A stretch of DNA of 64,000 bases from Bufo bufo (Eukaryota > Chordata > Amphibia > Anura > Bufonidae): positions 3,242,946 through 3,306,945 of the forward strand of contig NC_053397.1 in the NCBI RefSeq assembly GCF_905171765.1, written 5' to 3'. Position numbers and translations under genes: made by a program. The notes under the pieces are model-generated. The model saw only the letters and a program-made list of their open reading frames with translations, ran no database searches and was not told where the DNA came from. Numbering within the stretch: the first letter of the stretch is position 1; each line of letters starts with the position of its first letter. Positions 1 through 11,400 of this stretch are shown in pieces.

Positions 1-2720
1 GTAACAGTGCCAGCCACAGATCCCCCTGTAACAGTGCCAGCCACAGATCCCCCTGTAACAGTGCCAGCCACAGATCCCCCTGTAACAGTGCCAGCCACAG
101 ATCCCCCTGTAACAGTGCCAGCCACAGACCCCCCTGTAACAGTGCCAGCCACAGACCCCCTGTAACAGTGCCAGCCACAGACCCCCCTGTAACAGTGCCA
201 GCCACAGATCCCCTGTAACAGTGCCAGCCACAGATCCCCCTGTAACAGTGCCAGCCACAGATCCCCCTGTAACAGTGCCAGCCACAGATCCCCCTGTAAC
301 AGTGCCAGCCACAGATCCCCCTGTAACAGTGCCAGCCACAGATCCCCCTGTAACAGTGCCAGCCACAGATCCCCCTGTAACAGTGCCAGCCACAGATCCC
401 CCTGTAACAGTGCCAGCCACAGATCCCCCTGTAACAGTGCCAGCCACAGATCCCCCTGTAACAGTGCCAGCCACAGATCCCCCTGTAACAGTGCCAGCCA
501 CAGATCCCCCTGTAACAGTGCCAGCCACAGATCCCCCTGTAACAGTGCCAGCCACAGATCCCCCTGTAACAGTGCCAGCCACAGATCCCCCTGTAACAGT
601 GCCAGCCACAGATCCCCCTGTAACAGTGCCAGCCACAGATCCCCCTGTAACAGTGCCAGCCACAGATCCCCCTGTAACAGTGCCAGCCACAGATCCCCCT
701 GTAACAGTGCCAGCCACAGATCCCCCTGTAACAGTGCCAGCCACAGATCCCCCTGTAACAGTGCCAGCCACAGATCCCCCTGTAACAGTGCCAGCCACAG
801 ATCCCCCTGTAACAGTGCCAGCCACAGATCCCCCTGTAACAGTGCCAGCCACAGATCCCCCTGTAACAGTGCCAGCCACAGATCCCCCTGTAACAGTGCC
901 AGCCACAGATCCCCCTGTAACAGTGCCAGCCACAGATCCCCCTGTAACAGTGCCAGCCACAGATCCCCCTGTAACAGTGCCAGCCACAGATCCCCCTGTA
1001 ACAGTGCCAGCCACAGATCCCCCTGTAACAGTGCCAGCCACAGATCCCCCTGTAACAGTGCCAGCCACAGATCCCCCTGTAACAGTGCCAGCCACAGATC
1101 CCCCTGTAACAGTGCCAGCCACAGATCCCCCTGTAACAGTGCCAGCCACAGATCCCCCTGTAACAGTGCCAGCCACAGATCCCCCTGTAACAGTGCCAGC
1201 CACAGATCCCCCTGTAACAGTGCCAGCCACAGATCCCCCTGTAACAGTGCCAGCCACAGATCCCCCTGTAACAGTGCCAGCCACAGATCCCCCTGTAACA
1301 GTGCCAGCCACAGATCCCCCTGTAACAGTGCCAGCCACAGATCCCCCTGTAACAGTGCCAGCCACAGATCCCCCTGTAACAGTGCCAGCCACAGATCCCC
1401 CTGTAACAGTGCCAGCCACAGATCCCCCTGTAACAGTGCCAGCCACAGATCCCCCTGTAACAGTGCCAGCCACAGATCCCCCTGTAACAGTGCCAGCCAC
1501 AGATCCCCCTGTAACAGTGCCAGCCACAGATCCCCCTGTAACAGTGCCAGCCACAGATCCCCCTGTAACAGTGCCAGCCACAGATCCCCCTGTAACAGTG
1601 CCAGCCACAGATCCCCCTGTAACAGTGCCAGCCACAGATCCCCCTGTAACAGTGCCAGCCACAGATCCCCCTGTAACAGTGCCAGCCACAGATCCCCCTG
1701 TAACAGTGCCAGCCACAGATCCCCCTGTAACAGTGCCAGCCACAGATCCCCCTGTAACAGTGCCAGCCACAGATCCCCCTGTAACAGTGCCAGCCACAGA
1801 TCCCCCTGTAACAGTGCCAGCCACAGATCCCCCTGTAACAGTGCCAGCCACAGATCCCCCTGTAACAGTGCCAGCCACAGATCCCCCTGTAACAGTGCCA
1901 GCCACAGATCCCCCTGTAACAGTGCCAGCCACAGATCCCCCTGTAACAGTGCCAGCCACAGATCCCCCTGTAACAGTGCCAGCCACAGATCCCCCTGTAA
2001 CAGTGCCAGCCACAGATCCCCCTGTAACAGTGCCAGCCACAGATCCCCCTGTAACAGTGCCAGCCACAGATCCCCCTGTAACAGTGCCAGCCACAGATCC
2101 CCCTGTAACAGTGCCAGCCACAGATCCCCCCGTAACAGTGCCAGCCACAGATCCCCCTGTAACAGTGCCAGCCACAGATCCCCCCCGTAACAGTGCCAGC
2201 CACAGATCCCCCCCGTAACAGTGCCAGCCACAGATCCCCCTGTAACAGTGCCAGCCACAGATCCCCCCCGTAACAGTGCCAGCCACAGATCCCCCCGTAA
2301 CAGTGCCAGCCACCCACAGATCCCCCCCGTAACAGTGCCAGCCACCCACAGATCCCCCCCGTAACAGTGCCAGCCACCCACAGATCCCCCCCGTAACAGT
2401 GCCAGCCACCCACAGATCCCCCCCGTAACAGTGCCAGCCACCCACAGATCCCCCCCGTAACAGTGCCAGCCACCCACAGATCCCCCCCGTAACAGTGCCA
2501 GCCACCCACAGATCCCCCCCGTAACAGTGCCAGCCACCCACAGATCCCCCCCGTAACAGTGCCAGCCACCCACAGATCCCCCCCGTAACAGTGCCAGCCA
2601 CCCACAGATCCCCCCCGTAACAGTGCCAGCCACCCACAGATCCCCCCCGTAACAGTGCCAGCCACCCACAGATCCCCCCCGTAACAGTGCCAGCCACCCA
2701 CAGATCCCCCCCGTAACAGT
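1..2720. repeat. 27-bp / 32-bp minisatellite (VNTR)
   Basis: A tandem array of a 27-bp unit (starting gtaacagtgccagccacaga) runs from the left edge to about 2300, with nearly identical units between about 222 and 2120. It then passes into a 32-bp variant with an inserted 5-bp duplication (ccacccaca) and a longer C run, about 13 equally uniform copies to 2720. Because 27 is a multiple of three the first block is open on the + strand as a nine-residue Pro/Thr repeat, but 26-bp and 32-bp units break the frame at both ends and no splice sites or unique coding flank are visible. It probably lies in the intron before the first visible mst1r exon, or just upstream of the gene. Confidence 0.95.
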
Positions 2721-2727
2721 GTCCGTC

Positions 2728-2915
2728 ATCCACATTTCTTTCTTTTTTTATTCTCTTATACGTTAATAAGGATACAGTGTTATGCAGAGGTGTACTTATA
2801 ACAATGTTATAGACAAATGATACTATTTACAGTCGCGCGGGGGGCGCGAAATGTTTTCTTCTTCCTAGGGGGGGCATGACAGAAAATAATTGAGAAGCAC
2901 TGCTGTAGTATAAGG
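2728..2915. other. Unique island between two arrays, possible transposon remnant
   Basis: About 190 bases of non-repetitive sequence separate the 27/32-bp array from the 120/132-bp array. It has an AT-rich start and a G-rich stretch followed by gacagaaaataattgagaag, which resembles the ends of short non-autonomous DNA transposons in vertebrates. I see no terminal repeats or coding potential, so the transposon idea is only a suggestion. Confidence 0.3.
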
Positions 2916-5190
2916 TGTGTGGATCACATGTCATTATATCAGTGATGTCATCAGCAGGGGGCGGGGCTGTGACTACCTCTCAGACAGGATATACAGGCAG
3001 GTTGTCAGCAGTAATAGATGTTCCTGTAGTATAAGGTGTGTGATCACATGTCATTATATCAGTGATGTCATCAGCAGGGGGCGGGGCTGTGACAACCTCT
3101 CAGACATGATATACAGGCAGGTTGTCAGCTGTAATAGATGTTCCTGTAGTATAAGGTGTGTGATCTCATGTCTGATCACATGTCATTATATCAGTGATGT
3201 CATCAGCAGGGGGCGGGGCTGTGACAACCTCTCAGACAGGATGTACAGGCAGGTTGTCAGCAGTAATAGATGATCCTGTAGTATAAGGTGTGGATCTCAT
3301 GTCTGATCACATGTCATTATATCAGTGATGTCATCAGCAGGGGGCGGGGCTGTGACTACCTCTCAGACAGGATATACAGGCAGGTTGTCAGCAGTAATAG
3401 ATGTTCCTGTAGTATAAGGTGTCTGATCACATGTCATTATATCAGTGATGTCATCAGCAGGGGGCGGGGCTGTGACTACCCCTCAGACAGGATATACAGG
3501 CAGGTTGTCAGCAGTAATAGATGTTCCTGTAGTATAAGGTGTGTGATCTCATGTCTGATCACATGTCATTATATCAGTGATGTCATCAGCAGGGGGCGGG
3601 GCTGTGACTACCTCTCAGACAGGATATACAGGCAGGTTGTCAGCAGTAATAGATGTTCCTGTAGTATAAGGTGTGTGATCTCATGTCTGATCACATGTCA
3701 TTATATCAGTGATGTCATCAGCGGGGGGCGGGGCTGTGACTACCTCTCAGACAGGATATACAGGCAGGTTGTCAGCAGTAATAGATGTTCCTGTAGTATA
3801 AGGTGTGTGATCTCATGTCTGATCACATGTCATTATATCAGTGATGTCATCAGCGGGGGGCGGGGCTGTGACAACCTCTCAGACAGGATATACAGGCAGG
3901 TTGTCAGCAGTAATAGATGTTCCTGTAGTATAAGGTGTGTGATCTCATGTCTGATCACATGTCATTATATCAGTGATGTCATCAGCAGGGGGCGGGGCTG
4001 TGACTACCTCTCAGACAGGATATACAGGCAGGTTGTCAGCAGTAATAGATGTTCCTGTAGTATAAGGTGTGTGATCTCATGTCTGATCACATGTCATTAT
4101 ATCAGTGATGTCATCAGCAGGGGGCGGGGCTGTGACTACCTCTCAGACAGGATATACAGGCAGGTTGTCAGCAGTAATAGATGTTCCTGTAGTATAAGGT
4201 GTGTGATCTCATGTCTGATCACATGTCAGTATATCAGTGATGTCATCAGCAGGGGGCGGGGCTGTGACTACCTCTCAGACAGGATATACAGGCAGGTTGT
4301 CAGCAGTAATGGATGTTCCTGTAGTATAAAGTATGGATCTCATGTCTGATCACATGTCATTATATCAGTGATGTCATCAGCAGGGGGCGGGGCTGTGACT
4401 ACCTCTCAGACAGGATACACAGGCAGGTTGTCAGCAGTAATAGATGTTCCTGTAGTATAAGGTGTGTGATCTCATGTCTGATCACATGTCATTATATCAG
4501 TGATGTCATCAGCAGGGGGCGGGGCTGTGACTACCTCTCAGACAGGATATACAGGCAGGTTGTCAGCAGTAATAGATGTTCCTGTAGTATAAGGTGTGTG
4601 ATCTCATGTCTGATCACATGTCATTATATCAGTGATGTCATCAGCAGGGGGCGGGGCTGTGACAACCTCTCAGACAGGATATACAGGCAGGTTGTCAGCA
4701 GTAATAGATGTTCCTGTAGTATAAGGTGTGTGATCTCATGTCTGATCACATGTCATTATATCAGTGATGTCATCAGCAGGGGGCGGGGCTGTGACTACCT
4801 CTCAGACAGGATATACAGGCAGGTTGTCAGCAGTAATAGATGTTCCTGTAGTATAAGGTGTGTGATCTCATGTCTGATCACATGTCATTATATCAGTGAT
4901 GTCATCAGCAGGGGGCGGGGCTGTGACTACCTCTCAGACAGGATATACAGGCAGGTTGTCAGCAGTAATAGATGTTCCTGTAGTATAAGGTGTCTGATCA
5001 CATGTCATTATATCAGTGATGTCATCAGCAGGGGGTGGGGCTGTGACCACCTCTCAGACAGGATGTACAGGCAGGTTGTCAGCAGTAATAGATGTTCCTG
5101 TAGTATAAGGTGTGTGATCTCATGTCTGATCACATGTCGTTATATCAGTGATGTCATCAGCGGGGGGCGGGGCTGTGACTACCTCCCACC
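2910..5190. repeat. 120/132-bp minisatellite with GC box and CRE-like site
   Basis: Eighteen tandem copies were counted from the recurring gatcacatgtca (2922, 3042, 3174, 3305, 3425, 3557, 3689, 3821, 3953, 4085, 4217, 4348, 4480, 4612, 4744, 4876, 4996, 5128). Units are 120 or about 132 bp, the longer form carrying an extra tgatctcatgtc. Each unit contains tgatgtcatcag, a near-palindrome holding TGATGTCA. Seventeen of the eighteen contain ggggcggggc, a canonical Sp1 GC box; the copy near 5031 has a T instead. The array ends about 65 bp before the first mst1r exon. The long frames in it come from the repeat. Confidence 0.93.
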
Positions 5191-5255
5191 CATGATTTGT
5201 TGGATATTTTAGGGTGTCGTTTTGAGTGACTTACCTGTGGTTGTTTCCGCTCCAG

Positions 5256-5444
5256 GTGAGTGACTCTGCCCCGGTCCCTGACCGCAGTTGCTGGGCGGTT
5301 CCGACGCTGGTGACTCCGCCGTTGGCTCGCCTGGATCTGTTTAATGGACGTTTGAACGGGACGCTCCTGACCGCCTTGTTTGTCACCACCAATGACAGTA
5401 TCACCGTTGGTCACCTCGGCACCTCGGACGGTCGCGCGCTGCAG
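5256..5444 (+). CDS. mst1r: mst1r exon: end of Sema domain
   Basis: 63 codons, phase 0 at both ends, acceptor tttccgctccag and donor gtgcgg. The translation includes [15 protein letters not shown] and [13 protein letters not shown], matching the last blades of the Sema propeller of MET/RON receptors (LGTS-GR is shared with MET). The exon opens with gtgagtgact, itself a donor-like string, but reading it as coding gives a good family match. Confidence 0.9.
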
Positions 5445-8400
5445 GTGCGGTTATTATAATGAGGCGGTGTCGTCACAATGTCCACTGGTCACTGATCTCT
5501 TCCCCCCCCCACAGGTCATCCTGCAGCGTAACAGTAATCCGCTGTTCCTGTCCAACTTCTCGCTGAGCGCCAGTCACCCGGTGTCACGTGATGTCACCCG
5601 CATCGGCGACGACCTTTTTTTCATCACTGGGAACCAGGTGGGTGGAGACCTTACTGGAGAGATGGGTGAGGCACAAGCAGCGTCTCATTGTCCTCTCTCT
5701 GCAGGTGACCAAGGTCAGCGTCAGGGGCCCCGGCTGCCGCCACCTCCTCAGCTGTAGCCGCTGCCTGCGGGCCCCTCGCTTCATGGGCTGCGGATGGTGT
5801 AACAATGGCTGCTCTCGAATGGAGGATTGTGAAGGAGGATGGAACCAGGACACCTGCCCCCCTATAATCACCGACGTAAGATGTGCCCTGACACTAACGT
5901 TATTACAGCTGACCATGCCCTCGCCCCCATACTGATCACATGACCACGTCCTCGCCCCCATACTGATCACATGACCACGTCCTGACCTCTATACTGATCA
6001 CATGAACACGTCCTGACCTCTATACTGATCACAAGGCCATGTCCTGACCTCTATACGGATCACATGACCACGTCCTGACCTCTATACGGATCACATGACC
6101 ACGTCCTGACCTCTATACTTATCACATGACCACGTCCTGACCTCTATACTGATCACATGACCACGTCCTGACCTCTATACTGATCACATGACCACGTCCT
6201 GACCTCTATACTGATCACATGACCACGTCCTGACCTCTATACTGATCACATGACCACGTCCTGACCTCTATACTGATCACATGACCACGTCCTGACCTCT
6301 ATACTTATCACATGACCACGTCCTGACCTCTATAGTGATCACATGACCACGTCCTGACATCTATACTTATCACATGACCACGTCCTGGCCCCCATACTGA
6401 TCACAAGGCCACGTCCTGACCTCTATACTTATCACATGACCACGTCCTGACCTCTATACTTATCACATGACCACGTCCTGACCTCTATACTTATCACATG
6501 ACCACGTCCTGACCTCTATACTTATCACATGACCACGTCCTGACCTCTATAGTGATCACATGACCACGTCCTGGCCCCCATACTGATCACAAGACCATGT
6601 CCTGACCTCTATAGTGATCACAAGGCCACGTCCTGGCCACAATACTGATCACAAGGCCACGTTCTGATCACATGACCATACCCTCGCCACCATACTGATC
6701 ACATGACTACGTCCCAGCCACTGCTCTGATCTCAGTCATCTTCCTCCTACAGTTTTATCCCCGCGTGGCTCCTCTGCGCGGTCGGACAAACATCACCATT
6801 TGCGGCAGAGATTTCCAGTCTCACGAGGTCTATTATGGGCCCCCCAATTCACAGATCATGGCGCAGACTCACCAGGTGTTTGTGGGGCAGCGGCTGTGCT
6901 CTGTGGACCCACTAAAGAGCAGCAGCAGAAGGTAAGGGCGGGAGCCGCTTCTCATTTGGGGGCCACGGTCGGTGGCTCTCAGGGTCTCATCGGGCTCCTT
7001 GTCTCTGCAGACTGGTGTGCACGTTACAGACACAGGGGCCGCCGGATGCCGCCTCTCCCGCTGACATCACCGTAAAAATTAGAGAAAATCTGAACAACGT
7101 GGCCTATTCCGTGGATGGCAGTGCCACAGTCAGCGGGTTCAGCTACGTGGTGAGGAAATTACTCGGATGGTGTGAGGATAGCGGTGACCCCCGGGCGCGC
7201 CTCTGCTCACTAATCCATATCTCCTACCAGGAGCCGCTGCTGATGTCCGTGTCTCCGTCTTTCGGACCTGTGGCTGGAGGGTCTCGTCTCACTCTGAAGG
7301 GCCAGAACCTGAGTGCGGTGGAGAATCGGCGCGTCTATATCGGAGACGCGGAGTGCACCGTGTACAGCCAGTGAGCATTTCTGGTCATAGTTCTAAAGGT
7401 CCGAATCTCATTGATAATGAAGCCTGATACCTCTGTAATCTTCTACATCTGCCCTCCAGGTCGTGTCCAGCAAATGACCTGTGCTGTGTGTCCCCTCCCG
7501 TCTCCTTCCTGGGACCCAAAGACATCATCCTATGGTTGGACGGAGCTCAGACTCCTCACCCTCAGACCTTCACCTACAAGCCAAACCCAATTGTCAGTAG
7601 TATCCAACCCAACTGCAGCCTATCCCGGTGAGCGTTACATCCTGTATTATACTCCAGAGCTGCACTCACTATTCTGCGGGTGCAGTCACTGTGTATATAC
7701 ATTACTTATCCTGTACTGATCCTGAGTTACATCCTGTATTATACTCCAGAGCTGCACTCACTGTTCTGCTGGTGCAGTCACTGTGTACATACATTACTTA
7801 TCCTGTACTGATCCTGAGTTACATCCTGTATTATACTCCAGAGCTGCACTCACTATTCTGCTGGTGCAGTCACTGTATACATACATTACTTATCCTGTAC
7901 TGATCCTGAGTTACATCCTGTATTATACTCCAGAGCTGCACTCACTATTCTGCTGGTGGAGTCACTGTGTACATACATTACTTATCCTGTACTGATCCTG
8001 AGTTACATCCTGTATTATACTCCAGAGCTGCACTCACTATTCTGCTGGTGCAGTCACTGTGTACATACATTACTTATCCTGTACTGATCCTCAGTTACAT
8101 CCTGTATTATACTCCAGAGCTGCACTCATTATTCTGCTGGTGCAGTCACTGTGTACATACATTACTTATCCTGTACTGATCCTGAGTTACATCCTGTATT
8201 ATACTCCAGAGCTGCACTCACTATTCTGCTGGTGCAGTCACTGTGTACATACATTACTTATCCTGTACTGATCCTGAGTTACATCCTGTATTATACTCCA
8301 GAGCTGCACTCACTATTCTGCTGGTGCAGTCACTGTGTACACATACATTACTTATCCTGTACTGATCCTGAGTTACATCCTGTATTATACTCCAGAGCTG

Positions 8401-11400
8401 CACTCACTATTCTGCTGGTACAGTCACTGTGTACATACATTACTTATCCTGTACTGATCCTGAGTTACATCCTGTATTATACCCCAGAGCTGCACTCACT
8501 ATTCTGCTGGTGCAGTCACTGTGCACATACATTACTTATCCTGTACTGATCCTGAGTTACATCCTGTATTATACCCCAGAGCTGCACTCACTATTCTGCT
8601 GGTGCAGTCACTGTGTACATACATTACTTATCCTGTACTGATCCTGAGTTACATCCTGTATTATACTCCAGAGCTGCACTCACTATTCTGCTGGTGCAGT
8701 CACTGTGTACATACATTACTTATCCTGTACTGATCCTGAGTTACATCCTGTATTATACTCCAGAGCTGCACTCACTATTCTGCTGGTGCAGTCACTGTGT
8801 ATATACATTACTTATCCTGTACTGATCCTGAGTTACCTCCTGTATTATACTCCAGAGCTGCACTCACTATTCTGCTGGTGCAGTCACTGTGTACATACAT
8901 TACTTATCCTGTACTGATCCTGAGTTACATCCTGTATTATACTCCAGAGCTGCACTCACTATTCTGCTGGTGCAGTCACTGTGTACATACATTACTTATC
9001 CTGTACTGATCCTGAGTTACATCCTGTATTATACTCCAGAGCTGCACTCACTATCCTGCTGGTGCAGTCACTGTGTACATACATTACTTATCCTGTACTG
9101 ATCCTGAGTTACATCCTGTATTATACTCCAGAGCTGCACTCACTATCCTGCTGGTGCAGTCACTGTGTACATACATTACTTATCCTGTACTGATCCTGAG
9201 TTACATCCTGTATTATTCTCCAGAGCTGCACTCACTATTCTGCTGGTGCAGTCACTGTGTACATACATTACTTATCCTGTACTGATCCTGAGTTACATCC
9301 TGTATTATTCTCCAGAGCTGCACTCACTATTCTGCTGGTGCAGTCACTGTGTACATACATTACTTATCCTGAGTTACATCCTGTATTATACTGCAGAGCT
9401 GCACTCACTATTCTGCTGGTGCAGTCACTGTATACATACATTACTTATCCTGTACTGATCCTGAGTTACATCCTGTATTATACTCCAGAGCTGCACTCAC
9501 TATTCTGCTGGTGCAGTCACTGTGTACATACATTACTTATCCTGTACTGATCCTGAGTTACATCCTGTATTATACTCCAGAGCTGCAGTCACTATTCTGC
9601 TGGTGCAGTCACTGTGTACATACATTACTTATCCTGTACTTGATCCTCAGTTACATCCTGCATTATACTCCAGAGCTGCGCTCACTATTCTGCTGGTGCA
9701 GTCACTGTGTACATACATTACTTATCCTGAGTTACATCCTGTATTATCCTCCAGAGCTGCACTCACTATCCTGCTCAGTCTGTCCTTTCTCTTCCAGGGG
9801 AAGCTCTCTGACCATTCGTGGCTCGAACCTGGATTCTGTGTCCAGTATAACGGTCTGGTATCAGGGCAGGAAGCAGGTGAGTGTCCCCCAATCTGTGGAT
9901 GAAGGGGCCCCAGGGTTTCTCTGTATATTGGGGGTTCACACATAGAAGAGACGGCGGCCCTGTCCACATCACAAGCCGCAGCTTTCTCCGATTTGCTGAC
10001 CGAGCCGCGTCATATAGTTCGCAAACGTTTTTAGATGCCATAGTTATTGTGCGAACTTCACCAGCCAATAGGAGGCGTGACGTCAGCCGGTTATCGCCAG
10101 CAGTCCGGTGCGTTTTCACCGTCTAAACGTGAGACCGCATTAGTGAACGCACGCCACTGTCCAGCGCGCTCCACATGTGTACTGTATTTCCTGTCCTTGT
10201 GGCTTTAACCCCTTGTTCTCTGCAGGTGTGTGACCAGGCCTTCACCCCCAGCCGCGTCCTCTGCAGCACCCCCTCCACGTTAGATGATAAGACGCCCACC
10301 AGGCGGTCCGGGGTGCTGAGTCTGGAGCTGGACGGGTACTCCTATAACCACTCCGGGAACTTCCCCTCCTTTAATTACACCATTTACCCGTTTGAAAATG
10401 AGAACCGTTTCCAACTGAAAAAGGGGGACAACGAGATCGAGGCGCACGTAAGATCATGTGACAGGCCGTGGGGGGTCTCTGGGGGACACGTGAGGGACAG
10501 GGGAGGCTTTGGAGGGGGGACCATGAGTAAAGATGACCGCTATCCTGTGTATTGGGGGGACGATAGTAGATTTTGGGGCGGGGGGTTACCTTCCATTGGA
10601 TGCTCCAGGACCCCCTGCCCTTTCACCCCCACCCTGGGTCTGGAGTTTAGAACCTGAACGATGAGAGTAAGGCTGCGTTCACATCTGTGGCATATACACC
10701 GGATACAGTGACCGGCGCTGCGCCAAGGCGTTCTCGATGCCGATGTGATCCCGACCTGAGACGCCGGGTGTATCCAGTGTGTCTGATCTCACATATAATG
10801 TATCACTCCCATCATCCCTGCCCCAGGGGCCCGCAATCAAAGCTCCTTATGATTATTGTGCACTCTCACTCCCATCATTTCTCGCATTTCCCCTTTCAGC
10901 ACATCTTCCTGGCTCGACTGAACGGCTGCCTCGATGTCTCCATGACGGTGGACGGCCGGGAGTGTTACCCCAAAGTCCTGGAGAATGAGATCACCTGCAG
11001 GATCCCAAAAGATGTGGTCATCCCATCAGAGGGGGCAGTCGTCCAGGTACAAAACCTCCCCCCCCCTGTGAACGTGGTCCCCTGGGTCCTGTCAGCAAAC
11101 GTGGCCCTCTGTGTCCTGTCAGTGAACGTGGTGACCCCCTGTGTCCTGTCAGTGAACGTGGTGACCCCCTGTGGCCTGTCAGTGAACGTGGTGACCTCCT
11201 GTGTCCTGTCAGTGAACGTGGTGACCTCCTGTGTCCTGTCAGTGAACGTGGTGACCTCCTGTGTCCTGTCAGTGAACGTGGTGACCTCCTGTGTCCTGTC
11301 AGTGAACGTGGTGACCTCCTGTGTCCTGTCAGTGAACGTGGTGACCCCCTGTGTCCTGTCAGTGAACGTGGTGACCCCCTGTGTCCTGTCAGTGAACGTG

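Noticed and set aside
221..2218. 665-codon + strand frame of a VPATDPPVT repeat
   Set aside because: Explained by the 27-bp unit being a multiple of three. The frame starts and ends at irregular units, and there is no signal peptide or unique flank.
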